Of a DNA stretch of 64,000 nucleotides, positions 1 to 8,659 are shown one piece after another (the stretch's first letter is position 1; each line of letters starts with the position of its first letter). A model generated the notes under the pieces. It ran no database searches. It was not told the DNA's origin and saw only the letters and a list, made by a program, of their open reading frames with translations. The stretch is taken from positions 3,224,001-3,288,000 of the forward strand of contig CBDFHN010000002.1 in the NCBI GenBank assembly GCA_965247735.1, read 5' to 3'. The DNA comes from JAOXRU01 sp965247735. Its GTDB lineage: Bacteria > Bacteroidota > Bacteroidia > Flavobacteriales > Flavobacteriaceae. The position numbers were made by a program, and so were the translations under genes.

Positions 1-176
1 TTTTCTAAAAGTGCTTTTTCTAATTGTTCTTTTTGGATGACACTCATTTCAACATCGGTAACAACTTCCCCTAATTTTATAGTGACTATTTCTATATATA
101 ATGTGTTAAAAATGTCTTGTACCGCAGTAATACATCGCGGACAAACCATATTTTTGATGTTGATTTTTGTACTCAT
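1..176 (-). CDS. N-terminal part of an HMA-like / AraC-type regulator (cut by window edge)
   Basis: The reading frame starts at an ATG at 176 and runs off the left edge, so only 58 codons are visible. The protein begins MSTKINIKNMVCPRC, with a CxxC pair at residues 12 and 15. It continues with an alternating strand-helix pattern (KLGEVV, then a Glu/Lys-rich helix). This resembles the short metal-binding-like (HMA) domain fused in front of an AraC helix-turn-helix in many Bacteroidota regulators. That match is from memory of the family; the DNA-binding part is not in the window. The next gene downstream cannot be seen. A stand-alone heavy-metal-associated protein is the alternative. Confidence 0.6.
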   Translation of the reverse strand, partial: MSTKINIKNMVCPRCITAVQDIFNTLYIEIVTIKLGEVVTDVEMSVIQKEQLEKALLE

Positions 177-246
177 GTTACAAATATAGTAATAAGCTGC
201 TGTTAGTATTTGATCAATATTAAAAAATTGAAGAGAAATATTGGGG

Positions 247-789
247 CTAAAGAAATAGTAAACCTATTCCTAGTGAAAGGCTATTTAGATTTCCATTGGG
301 TAAGTTGCTAATGTATTTTTTATGATACGTTAACTGTAGCGTAAGACTAGTTTTTTCTGAACCTATTTTATTAATACAGCCAATACCTAAAGCATAATAA
401 TCACCATTGTCGTATTCTGATGAAAGCGATAGTGTTTTTCCGAGACTTGATGTTATGTAACCAACTCCGTCTGCAGTGCTTCTAAAATTATAACGTAAAC
501 TTCCATAATAAGGAATTGCATTCATTTGAAATCTATAATGGTGATCAAAGCCTGAATTGATACTTACTGCCCAATGCTTGTTAAATTGATAACCATATCC
601 TACTCTTAACATAATTGAAGTTGCCTCTATAAGCGATTTATCATCTTCTTGATTAAAAGGTTCGTAGTTTTGGTTTAGTCCAAAAGTCCAGTTTATAGAA
701 GTTTTTATAAATGTTTTTTTCTCTAAATTAAATTGAGCGCAGACGGAACATGAAGTAAAAAAAACAGCTAGGAGGATAAAATTTTTCAT
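247..789 (-). CDS. secreted outer-membrane beta-barrel-like protein, unknown function
   Basis: The 180-residue product starts with a clear signal peptide (MKNFILLAVFFTSCSVCAQ) ending in the AQ cleavage site common in this phylum. The rest has alternating short amphipathic strands with aromatic residues (for example RVGYGYQFNKHWAVSINSG) and ends in a hydrophobic strand finishing in LFL, as expected for a small outer-membrane barrel. I do not recognise a named family. It stands alone, with about 150 bases to the next gene on the same strand. Function is unknown. Confidence 0.6.
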   Translation of the reverse strand: MKNFILLAVFFTSCSVCAQFNLEKKTFIKTSINWTFGLNQNYEPFNQEDDKSLIEATSIMLRVGYGYQFNKHWAVSINSGFDHHYRFQMNAIPYYGSLRYNFRSTADGVGYITSSLGKTLSLSSEYDNGDYYALGIGCINKIGSEKTSLTLQLTYHKKYISNLPNGNLNSLSLGIGLLFL

Positions 790-943
790 AAAGTGGTTTT
801 GTTCATCTTTACAAATAATATACCGTAGTTACTTTATTGCTTTGTTTTTTACAATTTTAACATTTTGTATAGTAAAGCCGCATGTAATATTGCTGCTCCA
901 TACGGCTTACCAACCAAAAACATGTTGTTGTATAGTCTCTTAA

Positions 944-3900
944 TTAATATGTTAGTGTCCCAACTGTTATTTCTCCATCTTGCTTGGCTAAACGTAAGGT
1001 TATGGTTTCTTTTTTTTCGTTTTTTCTACCATAGTTTGTAAATAGCGTTGCTTTTAAAATGGTAGGGCCAGATATTTTTTGAACATTATCTGCATAATAA
1101 TTTATCATCACCTTGTATTTGCCTTTAATGGCTTTTTTTAATAAATACTCTTCTGGGCCATACCCTTCTGTAAAATCATTGGATACATGTCCTCCAATTG
1201 TTGTGTTTGGGTGAGAATAATAAGCCTTTTCACCATTTGGATCAAAAACCCATAAGTCAATATCCGTATCATTATGGTTCCAATCGATTACGATTCTTAT
1301 GTCTACAGGAAAAGGACTAAATTCTTTTTTTTGAAATGCAGATAGTTTTAGCTTTTTCTTATACTTGTTTGCTAGTCTAGAAACTTCTACAAAGGCAATA
1401 TGTTCAATTCCTTCGTAGCGTTCGTCCATGTCTTTTTGAAGAAGTTCCCCATTGTATATTTTATACAACAAATTAAAGCTCTTTTGGTATTCTCCTGCTT
1501 GTTCATATGCCAATGCTAAATCCCGATATGATTGTGGTTCTTCAGGACGTAGTTCTAATACTTTTTTATATACAATAATGGCAAGGTTGTACTGCTTAAA
1601 ATATTCCAGTTTATAAGCTAAAGCTTTCATCAACTCATAATCATCTAATTTTAGTTCCATAAGGTTGCTTAATACCGTAATGGCTATTTTATGATCCCCT
1701 TTTTGTGCAAAGAAATCAGCAATATCCAAATAGAAACTCGGGCTATTTTCGTAGGATGGTCTTATAGCGATGTATTTCTTATATGCAGCTCTTACTGTAA
1801 TTTCTTTTTCTAGAACTTTAAGATAAGGTGTGTTAGGATTCCATGATTTTAAATCAATCTGATCTGCTATTTTTTTATTTAGTGCATCAATTTTGTCACT
1901 GTTTTCTTCTGCCCCTTCTTTTGATGTGATGATCAACACGCCATTTATGGCTTTGTCTCCATAAAGTTTAGCTCCATTTTCGGAACTTAATGTTTCTATA
2001 CTTTCTATTTCTTCTGGTTTTAAGGTATCTATAGGATTGTTAGTTTGTACTAACCCATCTAAAACATATAAAGGCTGGTTTGCAGTAGTTATAGTAGTGC
2101 TGCCTCTTAGTGTTATTGGAGCTTCGGTATTGGTGATTGTTACCCCACCAGCTTTCCCTTGTAATAAGTTAGATGAAACTGTAGTAACAGCATAACTTAA
2201 GGAGCTAACTTCTCTTTGTGTTCCCATACTTGTAATAACAACTTCTTCTAATGCAGATGAATCTTCTTCTAAAGGGATGTTTATAGAGCTGTTACTACTA
2301 TTGACTACAAAACTGTTGTTTTGATAGCCCAAATAAGAAAAAACAAGAACATCATTTTCTTCTGCGTTTATTGAGAAATTACCATCAAAATCTGATTGTG
2401 TTCCTCTTCCTGTTCCTTGTATTAAAATGTTGGTTCCAGGTAATGGGGTTCCGTCATAATCTTTTATTGTACCAGAAACAATACGTTTATTGTTGTCAAG
2501 TGTTGTTATGTTTTCATTATTTACAGCGGTACTGTTATTTGTTGGTGTAGTTATGGTTGATCTAATTTCAACATTGTTATTTTTAGGTTCTATTTTTTTT
2601 GGAAATGTATCAGCATACCATGATAATAAGTCTTGATATTCTTGAAATAAATCTTCCCTTCTGTAGTCGAGTTCTTCTTTTAGATCTGCAATTTCTTCTT
2701 CCCTATCTTTGAGTAACTTGTTGTAAGCTTGTAATAATTCTTGAGGTGGAGTGATATTGTGTTGTGCATAATCTTCTACTCGATCTAAAATAAGCATCGA
2801 GGTATAATCACTTATTAATTGATGCGCTATTCCGTGTTTTATGATGGCATCTTTATTTTCTTTTTTACTAAGATTTAGATGTGAAAGTTTTTGCTTTGCC
2901 CATAGTCGTTTTATGGTTTTTGTGCCCTTGTTCTTTTTGATAGGAACTGTAATGCGTTCTGTTACTTTTCCCTGATACCCAAAAAGTAATTCTAACGATG
3001 TTATTTTTTCAAATTCCCCTGTTATGGTAAAATCAGCACTTACATTTTTTCTGCTATTTGGATATACTTCCTTGATGTTTTCATCATGTTTTACACCCAA
3101 AAATTGAAATGTTTCTTGTTTTAATAGTACTAAGGCGTCACTGTTTTTTTTACTGTTGAGGTTTATATAATTACCGCCAGAATTTGTTGCAATCTGAGTT
3201 AAAAGCTCATGATCAGCAGTCACAGTTGAATTTATGGTGTAGATTGGTTTTTTACTGTTTCTCGTTAGATTTCCTAAGTTGATTAGCCCATCAGAGAAGA
3301 GTAGCGTTTCATTTTTTAACTTATCAATAGGAGGATATACTGTACCACCATCATAAATAGTATTTTGCAGTTGTTTTTTTAACTGTTTCCAATTGCTATT
3401 TGTGATTTTATAGGTTTTATTTAGATGAGTCTTATCGCTAAAACTAATAAGATTTACCGTTACATTCTCCAAATAGTTAAAATACTGTCCCAGCAATTGC
3501 AATTCTTTTTTTAATGCTCTATTTCGTAAAGAATAAGAGCAGTCCCATAAAAGCGTTATTTTTTTTGGTTTTACTTTTAATCTTGTATTTGGCTGTAGTG
3601 TTTTATAAAAGTGAAAATAATTTTTATAAGTAATTAGTTGATCCGTAGCTGTGTTGCTAGTGGTTTCTATGGATAGACCAGTACTAGGTTTGTGATTTTT
3701 AAACACGAATTTTGCAATATAGATGCCATTTGCATCTTTTTTAAACTGTAATGAATTATAGGCATTGTTTTTTAGCTTGGGTTTGTTTTCAAGACCATAT
3801 GCCATAATGTTTAATGAAAAAATATCAAGTTTTTCTGTAATATGTAATGGTAAAAGATAGTGTTGTTTGTTATTTACAGTATGAAGCTCTTGCTCATAGC

Positions 3901-4327
3901 TTATTATGATATGCTTGTATCCTTTTGATGGAATAGGGTACACTCTTGCTTTGTAGTTATTTCCTTGTGTTTTTACGAGTAGCCCTGGGTCAATTTTTTG
4001 TCGAATGGTGCTTTCATAAGCGACTCTTGCCAGTTCCTTTTCAACCACTACAGCAGCTCTTAATTTTCCGTTTACATCCATAGCAAATTTAGAGACAGAT
4101 TGTCCTTCTGCTAATGGAAAAACCAATTCTCCTTCTAAAACACGATCAAGACCGTTATAGAACTTCATATCGTAAGTTGTAGTAGCAAAATTTCCTGTGA
4201 TGCTTACATCAATTTTTAAACTAGATAGTTTTAATTCTCCATCACCTTTTGTAGTAATTTTTGACGTTTTTTGAGCAAAAGAATAACTGCTTAATATAAG
4301 TAAAAGAATATAAATATGTTTTTGCAT
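944..4327 (-). CDS. giant secreted VIT / vWA / TonB-plug / TPR / DUF2135-like fusion protein
   Basis: The 1127-residue protein has a signal peptide (cleavage after residue ~19, SYSFAQ). A VIT domain (about 20-150) is followed by a von Willebrand A domain whose MIDAS motif D-C-S-Y-S sits at 262-266. Residues ~540-570 are a charged coiled region. Residues ~615-690 form a carboxypeptidase-regulatory-like beta-sandwich (VSGTIKDYDGTPLPGTNILI), and ~695-805 a TonB-receptor plug-like segment (PLYVLDGLV, then INGVLIITS). Several TPRs fill ~825-970, and the C terminus (~1010-1127) resembles DUF2135 (DWNHNDTDIDLWVFDP). The sandwich and plug are what normally opens a SusC-type receptor, but no beta-barrel follows. 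I infer a surface or periplasmic adhesion/assembly protein; the substrate is unknown. A hairpin lies just upstream of the start codon. Confidence 0.75.
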   Translation of the reverse strand: MQKHIYILLLILSSYSFAQKTSKITTKGDGELKLSSLKIDVSITGNFATTTYDMKFYNGLDRVLEGELVFPLAEGQSVSKFAMDVNGKLRAAVVVEKELARVAYESTIRQKIDPGLLVKTQGNNYKARVYPIPSKGYKHIIISYEQELHTVNNKQHYLLPLHITEKLDIFSLNIMAYGLENKPKLKNNAYNSLQFKKDANGIYIAKFVFKNHKPSTGLSIETTSNTATDQLITYKNYFHFYKTLQPNTRLKVKPKKITLLWDCSYSLRNRALKKELQLLGQYFNYLENVTVNLISFSDKTHLNKTYKITNSNWKQLKKQLQNTIYDGGTVYPPIDKLKNETLLFSDGLINLGNLTRNSKKPIYTINSTVTADHELLTQIATNSGGNYINLNSKKNSDALVLLKQETFQFLGVKHDENIKEVYPNSRKNVSADFTITGEFEKITSLELLFGYQGKVTERITVPIKKNKGTKTIKRLWAKQKLSHLNLSKKENKDAIIKHGIAHQLISDYTSMLILDRVEDYAQHNITPPQELLQAYNKLLKDREEEIADLKEELDYRREDLFQEYQDLLSWYADTFPKKIEPKNNNVEIRSTITTPTNNSTAVNNENITTLDNNKRIVSGTIKDYDGTPLPGTNILIQGTGRGTQSDFDGNFSINAEENDVLVFSYLGYQNNSFVVNSSNSSINIPLEEDSSALEEVVITSMGTQREVSSLSYAVTTVSSNLLQGKAGGVTITNTEAPITLRGSTTITTANQPLYVLDGLVQTNNPIDTLKPEEIESIETLSSENGAKLYGDKAINGVLIITSKEGAEENSDKIDALNKKIADQIDLKSWNPNTPYLKVLEKEITVRAAYKKYIAIRPSYENSPSFYLDIADFFAQKGDHKIAITVLSNLMELKLDDYELMKALAYKLEYFKQYNLAIIVYKKVLELRPEEPQSYRDLALAYEQAGEYQKSFNLLYKIYNGELLQKDMDERYEGIEHIAFVEVSRLANKYKKKLKLSAFQKKEFSPFPVDIRIVIDWNHNDTDIDLWVFDPNGEKAYYSHPNTTIGGHVSNDFTEGYGPEEYLLKKAIKGKYKVMINYYADNVQKISGPTILKATLFTNYGRKNEKKETITLRLAKQDGEITVGTLTY

Positions 4328-4332
4328 GGCTG

Positions 4333-4370
4333 ATGGTTTTTAGTGTGCTGTAAAGCTCTATAAAAACCAT
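4333..4370 (-). promoter_or_regulatory. inverted repeat directly upstream of the VIT-protein start codon
   Basis: Ten-base arms (atggttttta at 4333-4342 and its exact complement at 4361-4370) are separated by 18 bases. They lie 6 to 43 bases upstream of the ATG at 4327. The position suggests a 5'-leader hairpin that could affect translation, or a protein-binding site. Nothing in the sequence decides between these. Confidence 0.4.
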
Positions 4371-4433
4371 GTATTGTAAAAACGATAATGAGTGAAACCT
4401 CTTTTTAAATGAGTAAAGTCTCTTTTTTGTAAG

Positions 4434-5246
4434 TTATTCTTTAAAATAGCTATTAAAAAATAACATTTGGTAGGTTATAGCATTTTCCCAATAGTTCCAA
4501 TCATGAGTTCCAGGGCGTTCAATATAATCGTGAGGAATGTTGCGTTCCATTAGCTTTTGATGTAACCTCTTATTTTCTCCATAAAAGAAATCGTCAGTAC
4601 CACAGTCAAATATCAATTTTAAATGATTGTTGTTAAGGAGGTGTACTAAATTGAAAACAGTGTTTTCTTCCCAAATATTTTTGTTGGTCTTATAAGAACC
4701 TAAGCGCTTTGCAATGTCCCAACTGTTTGGAAAAGGTCTAATATCAAGACCACCGCTCATGCTTCCCGCTGCTCCCCATATATCTTGATGTTTAAAAGAT
4801 AAATAAAAAGCACCATGACCACCCATGCTTAAGCCTGTTATAGCTCTTCCTTTTCTATTGGCTCTGGTATTGTAAGTATTATCAACAGCTTCAACTAGTT
4901 CTTTAGAAATATAAGTCTCATAAGCCATGCTTTTATCTATTGGGCTATCAAAATACCAACTTGTTTTACCACCATCTGGACAAATTATAATGATGTTATA
5001 AAGATCTGCATACGTTTTTATAACACTAGCTTTAGCACTCCAATCAGTATAGTTTCCGCCAGCACCATGTAATAAATATAAAACAGGAAACGCTGCTTTT
5101 TGAGTAGTATATGCTTCTGGTAATATTACAATGTTGGATATTGATTTAGACATGGACTTGCTTTTGATAATAAGCGTATCCAGTTGAGATGCATTGATGG
5201 TTCCAATACTACAGAGCAGTAAAAGCGTAATTAGTTTTAATTTCAT
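4434..5246 (-). CDS. secreted esterase-D-like alpha/beta hydrolase
   Basis: The product has 270 residues with a signal peptide (MKLKLITLLLLCSIGTINA). It is an alpha/beta hydrolase of the putative-esterase family (PF00756 type, as in S-formylglutathione hydrolases and feruloyl esterases). LLHGAGG at 58-64 is the oxyanion-hole region. The nucleophile elbow GLSMGG places Ser140, and the likely partners are Asp218 or Asp219 (DCGTDD) and His248 (GTHDW). Length fits a single catalytic domain. It probably cleaves esters in the periplasm or outside the cell; the natural substrate cannot be read. The gene is separated by about 106 bases from the VIT protein upstream on the same strand, so co-transcription is possible but not shown. 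Confidence 0.8.
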   Translation of the reverse strand: MKLKLITLLLLCSIGTINASQLDTLIIKSKSMSKSISNIVILPEAYTTQKAAFPVLYLLHGAGGNYTDWSAKASVIKTYADLYNIIIICPDGGKTSWYFDSPIDKSMAYETYISKELVEAVDNTYNTRANRKGRAITGLSMGGHGAFYLSFKHQDIWGAAGSMSGGLDIRPFPNSWDIAKRLGSYKTNKNIWEENTVFNLVHLLNNNHLKLIFDCGTDDFFYGENKRLHQKLMERNIPHDYIERPGTHDWNYWENAITYQMLFFNSYFKE

Positions 5247-5298
5247 AAAGTGACTTGAATATAAAAGGAAGCATAGTTTTTAAGAGGATTGTTTAAAA

Positions 5299-5775
5299 TC
5301 AATATTCTGCTTTATCTGTTTTTTCTTGCCATTTTTTAAATACAACTACACCTTCTTCTTGCAACAATTGCACAAATTTTATTTCTCGATCGCCAATATT
5401 TTTATCCAGTTCTTCGTAGATAAACTGGTCGTCAAAATCTATTGCAGCAGCATCTTCTTTATTGCAGGCATACATTACCAATTTTGGTCTAGCCCAGTAG
5501 ATTGCACCTAAACACATAGGACATGGTTCGCAAGAGGTATAAATAATACAGTCGTCTAATTGAAAAGATCCTAGTTTTTCACAGGCGTTTCGTATCGCTA
5601 CGACTTCTGCATGCGCAGTTGGGTCATTGGTTGAGGTAACTTTATTGCAACCTTCAGCTATAATAACTCCGTCTTTTACCACAACAGCTCCAAAGGGACC
5701 TCCAGTATTAGACTCCATACCTTCTAGTGATAATTGTATGGCTCTTTTCATAAAAAACTCGTGATTTTCTGTCAT
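5299..5775 (-). CDS. guaD: guanine deaminase (cytidine-deaminase fold)
   Basis: This 158-residue protein matches the small bacterial guanine deaminase (GuaD) in length and layout. The zinc site is H55-A-E57 (TAHAEV) with P84-C85-P-M-C88 (EPCPMC). Glu57 is the proton shuttle. The GGPFGAVVVKDG strand, the TSTNDPTAHAE segment and the EPCPMCLGAIYWARP segment are very close to the Bacillus enzyme as I remember it, and closer than to the tRNA adenosine deaminase TadA. It hydrolyses guanine to xanthine and ammonia in purine salvage. It is divergent from the thioredoxin gene, with a 125-base shared upstream region. Confidence 0.85.
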   Translation of the reverse strand: MTENHEFFMKRAIQLSLEGMESNTGGPFGAVVVKDGVIIAEGCNKVTSTNDPTAHAEVVAIRNACEKLGSFQLDDCIIYTSCEPCPMCLGAIYWARPKLVMYACNKEDAAAIDFDDQFIYEELDKNIGDREIKFVQLLQEEGVVVFKKWQEKTDKAEY

Positions 5776-5868
5776 AGCTGTAAATAGTTTTATTGTTTGT
5801 TATAAAAGTAGTGATTATTTGTTGTTTTTGCTGTACTTTTTATTGGAGTAGATCTCAATTACTTATTG

Positions 5869-5876
5869 TAAATTTG
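5869..5876 (+). promoter_or_regulatory. candidate -7 box for the thioredoxin gene
   Basis: The sequence taaatttg fits the Bacteroidota -7 consensus TAnnTTTG. It ends 24 bases before the ATG at 5901. No good -33 TTTG is found at the usual 19-base spacing, so this is a partial match. Confidence 0.4.
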
Positions 5877-5900
5877 ATATTGAATTAAGAGCGATAAAAA

Positions 5901-6200
5901 ATGAGTAGTTTTTCAGAGATATTACAGAAGACCCCGATAGTATTAATCGATTTTTTTGCCGATTGGTGTGGTCCTTGTAAAACTTTAAGCCCAATTTTGG
6001 CTGAAGTAAAAAAGGAAGTTGGTGATGCAGTATCTGTAATTAAAATTAATATAGATACGAATCAAACGTTAGCAGCAAAATACCAAGTACGAGGCGTACC
6101 TACTTTGATCCTTTTTAAAGAAGGAAAACAAGTGTGGAGACAATCTGGTGTTGTGCCTAAAGCAGATATGATTGCCTTAATTAACTCGCATAAAAATTAG
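5901..6200 (+). CDS. thioredoxin
   Basis: The 99-residue product is a minimal thioredoxin with the active site W22-C23-G24-P25-C26 and a cis-proline in RGVPTL near residue 68. No signal peptide is present, so it acts in the cytoplasm as a dithiol reductant for ribonucleotide reductase, methionine sulfoxide reductase and similar targets. It is about 10 residues shorter at the N terminus than E. coli TrxA, but the fold elements are complete. It is a lone plus-strand gene among minus-strand genes; its stop is only 3 bases from the convergent GyrI-like gene. Confidence 0.9.
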   Translation: MSSFSEILQKTPIVLIDFFADWCGPCKTLSPILAEVKKEVGDAVSVIKINIDTNQTLAAKYQVRGVPTLILFKEGKQVWRQSGVVPKADMIALINSHKN

Positions 6201-6203
6201 TAA

Positions 6204-6689
6204 TTATTTTTGACAGATAGGGATCCAAATCTCCTCTTCAGAATTAGTATCGTTGTTTTTGTATTTTTCACCAAGCACTTCAAAATGTGGCCTGTCATCT
6301 AGGTTGTATTCAGATTTTGGCAACCATTCTTGAAAAATATATGTAAAAATACGAGTATCTGCACTAGAACCTTTATAGTCAAAAACCGCATATTGTCCAC
6401 CAGACAATATAAAAGAGTCCATTTCTGAAGGAATTTTATTAAAATTACTAACTTCAACTGCCGCCCATTTTTCAAATTCTTGATTAGGATTGCCTAAATT
6501 TAAATCTTTTGGGTATAGCTGCATTGCTATAAAATCTGATGATATAGTATTATCAATTTCTTTTCTTCTAGGCATAAAACTTGCCCATAGTTGTCCTGTT
6601 TTATTATGGCTAAACGTCATTTTAAGATGTTTGCCAATCAACTTCTTTTCTACTAAGAATTCTATTCGTGGTTGTAACTCTATTTTCAT
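6204..6689 (-). CDS. GyrI-like / effector-binding-domain protein
   Basis: The product has 161 residues and no signal peptide. The layout fits the GyrI-like small-molecule-binding fold: an opening strand ending in EKKLIGKHLKMTFS, then the central WAAVEVSNFNKIP strand, then GGQYAVFDYKG and a C-terminal PHFEVLGEKY block. Stand-alone members of this fold bind or hydrolyse amphipathic small molecules or toxins. This one lacks a DNA-binding domain. It is the last gene of a minus-strand trio with an NTF2-like protein (5-base gap) and a DoxX-family protein, suggesting a shared small-molecule or stress response. Substrate unknown. Confidence 0.7.
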   Translation of the reverse strand: MKIELQPRIEFLVEKKLIGKHLKMTFSHNKTGQLWASFMPRRKEIDNTISSDFIAMQLYPKDLNLGNPNQEFEKWAAVEVSNFNKIPSEMDSFILSGGQYAVFDYKGSSADTRIFTYIFQEWLPKSEYNLDDRPHFEVLGEKYKNNDTNSEEEIWIPICQK

Positions 6690-6694
6690 CTGTT

Positions 6695-7075
6695 CTATTT
6701 TCTGAGCTCATTTATGAGTACTCTACTTTGTACAGTATCGTATATTATTTTTAAATGCTGAATCTTATGTTCTTCATCAAATTCTATGATGTCTACCACA
6801 TCAAACGTTACTATTTCGTTGTTTTTTATAGTCCATTTAAAGTTGAAATATATGGCAAGAGTATTTGTATCATTATCTTCAAAAATTCCTTTTAATTTTA
6901 ATTCAGAGTTGGCTGTATCACTATTTAATAGAGGATAAAATGTACTAGCTTCCATTTCTCCATAAATAGGAGAATCTACAAATCCGTTCTTACTAAATAA
7001 CTTCACTAATTCTGTAGTGTTTGCTTGTGCTAATAAATCAATATACAGTTGAGCAATTTCTTTTTTTTTAGACAT
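6695..7075 (-). CDS. NTF2-like (SnoaL-type) protein
   Basis: I place the start at the ATG at 7075 (MSKKKEIAQLYIDLLAQAN), giving 126 residues; this ATG overlaps the end of the DoxX gene by 8 bases, a coupling arrangement. An in-frame ATG at 7096 would add seven residues. The helix-helix-beta pattern (LYIDLLAQANTTELVKLFSKNG, then strands IYFNFKWTIKNN, VTFDVVDIIEFDEEHKIQHLKIIYD) is typical of the NTF2-like cone fold. Such proteins bind or isomerise small hydrophobic ligands. No specific activity can be assigned. Confidence 0.7.
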   Translation of the reverse strand: MSKKKEIAQLYIDLLAQANTTELVKLFSKNGFVDSPIYGEMEASTFYPLLNSDTANSELKLKGIFEDNDTNTLAIYFNFKWTIKNNEIVTFDVVDIIEFDEEHKIQHLKIIYDTVQSRVLINELRK

Positions 7076-7463
7076 TATTTCTTTTTTTAAATCCATTAGG
7101 AAACATAATACTTAGTAGTGCTATAATTAATAAAAAACTGAATTCCATTCCATTTCTTCCTCCACCAACAACAAACCAACCTTCATTATAGTGTATTAAT
7201 ACAATACCAGTAATTAAAACTGTAATGGTTATAATGATGTTTATCTTTATATATTTTTCGAAAAGTAAAGAAATAGCACATGCCACATGAGATAGTTTTA
7301 TAGCCCAAGCTAAATAAAGTCCAACTGGAGCGAATCCAATTTTGTTTAGGTATAAATTTCCAAAATCATTAATACTACCATCAAAGATTGTAGGGAGACT
7401 ATGGGCTAGTAGAATTATGGAAACACCAATTCGTAATAAAAAAGTACTGTTAAAGATTTTCAT
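7068..7463 (-). CDS. DoxX-family membrane protein
   Basis: The protein has 131 residues with four predicted membrane segments (about 8-24, 48-68, 73-92 and 105-122). The motif GWFVVGGGRNGMEFS before the last helix is characteristic of DoxX-like proteins. These small inner-membrane proteins are linked to redox or thiol stress in other bacteria; the exact role here is unknown. The gene overlaps the following NTF2-like gene by 8 bases. Its ATG overlaps the TGA of a 31-codon frame upstream (ATGA), so the three frames look translationally chained. Confidence 0.75.
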   Translation of the reverse strand: MKIFNSTFLLRIGVSIILLAHSLPTIFDGSINDFGNLYLNKIGFAPVGLYLAWAIKLSHVACAISLLFEKYIKINIIITITVLITGIVLIHYNEGWFVVGGGRNGMEFSFLLIIALLSIMFPNGFKKRNNV

Positions 7464-7555
7464 GTGTCTATTTCTATTTTATTAAATTGGTCACATGTTA
7501 CATCCTTTTTAATCATCTTCTTGGGCGAAGAATCTTTTGTTAATGGATGTTTCAT
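7460..7555 (-). CDS. possible 31-residue small protein coupled to the DoxX gene
   Basis: A short frame begins at an ATG at 7555, encodes a polar lysine-rich peptide starting MKHPLTKDSSPKK with one cysteine, and ends in a TGA that overlaps the DoxX start as ATGA. It may be a leader peptide that couples translation to the membrane protein, the remnant end of a lost gene, or chance. No family is recognised and no strong ribosome-binding site is seen. Confidence 0.3.
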   Translation of the reverse strand: MKHPLTKDSSPKKMIKKDVTCDQFNKIEIDT

Positions 7556-7648
7556 GTGCCTAAATTTATTGTTTTTAAAGGTTACATATTGTTAGCTATA
7601 AAACATTGTTTTAAGTGATAGTGTTTTTTAGCTGTTAGAAGTGACTAA

Positions 7649-8659
7649 TTAGTCGCAAACTGAAAACAAAATTGATTTTTCTGCGGTTTTATACGTTAAT
7701 CTTGAAGTTTTCACCCTGTTTAGCGATTGAAATTTAAGTATTACGCTTGGATTATCATAGTCGTTTTCTTTATAACAATCTTCGCCTTTGCTATTTTTAC
7801 AGTCCATTTTGATGATATATGCATCTTCTTCCTTGTTGTATTTGTAGCTTTCGTGATTTACTTGGTTTGCATCAAATTTTTTACAAGCAGGATTATAAAA
7901 AACATATTCTGGATCAGGAACTATAGTGCTGTATTCTTTTAAAAACATAGCATCTTCACTATTGGGTTCTGGTAATGCCCTTTTGTTGGCTTTTCCGTCA
8001 TTAAAAATTAGCGCGTTATCTCCAATAGTGGCATTAAAAGGTGAGGAATCTGTACTTTCTTCATGGTAATAAACAACAAAATCATTATAGGTGTTACTAT
8101 TGATAAAAGTGATTATGTTTTGTGGGGTGTTTTTTTCATCATCGTAATAATTTTGTTTTACCACTAGTGATAATTCCTTATGTTTTTTATTGACAACAGC
8201 TTGATGAGGGAATCCAAAGCAATTGGCATCTTTGTTAAAGATTGGGGAGAAAACGGGTGTTTTATCTTTAATTTCGCCTAAATGAATTGAAGTATTGTGG
8301 TTAAAATCATCACTTAAAAAGCTTAATTTTGTGGAGTCCCCTATTTTTGTATTGTACTTGCCGTAAACTGCAAAGGGATGTTTTGGTTTATAAGGACTAA
8401 AGTGTACATGTTTACCTTCTGTTATTTTCCATGTCCCTGTTTGTATTCCTCCAAAATAAGCGATAAGATATTTGTTGTTTTTTAATACAAAAAGATGGAC
8501 TCCTCCTTGTGGATCATGAGAACCAAAGGATAAGGAGTATTTTCCAGAGATATCAGGGTTTTTATTGTTAAGCTCAGTTTTTGGTTGTGCATAGGTAATG
8601 TATGAGAGTAAGATAAGAAGGAGTAAGCTAATTTTTTGCATAGTAATTTTTTTATTCAT
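7649..8659 (-). CDS. secreted protein of unknown function
   Basis: The 336-residue frame opens with ATG at 8659, overlapping the stop of the upstream esterase by 8 bases. An internal ATG at 8641 gives a cleaner signal peptide (MQKISLLLLILLSYITYAQ) and may be the true start. The mature protein has an N-terminal beta-rich part (DISGKYSLSFGSHDPQGG, then TGTWKITEGKHVHFSPY) resembling a lipocalin-like or glycan-probe fold. A central strand block follows, and three late cysteines (NPACKKF, KMDCKNSKGEDCYKEND) could form disulfides or a metal site. No family is recognised. Its overlap with a secreted esterase suggests the two work on one compartment or substrate. Confidence 0.6.
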   Translation of the reverse strand: MNKKITMQKISLLLLILLSYITYAQPKTELNNKNPDISGKYSLSFGSHDPQGGVHLFVLKNNKYLIAYFGGIQTGTWKITEGKHVHFSPYKPKHPFAVYGKYNTKIGDSTKLSFLSDDFNHNTSIHLGEIKDKTPVFSPIFNKDANCFGFPHQAVVNKKHKELSLVVKQNYYDDEKNTPQNIITFINSNTYNDFVVYYHEESTDSSPFNATIGDNALIFNDGKANKRALPEPNSEDAMFLKEYSTIVPDPEYVFYNPACKKFDANQVNHESYKYNKEEDAYIIKMDCKNSKGEDCYKENDYDNPSVILKFQSLNRVKTSRLTYKTAEKSILFSVCD

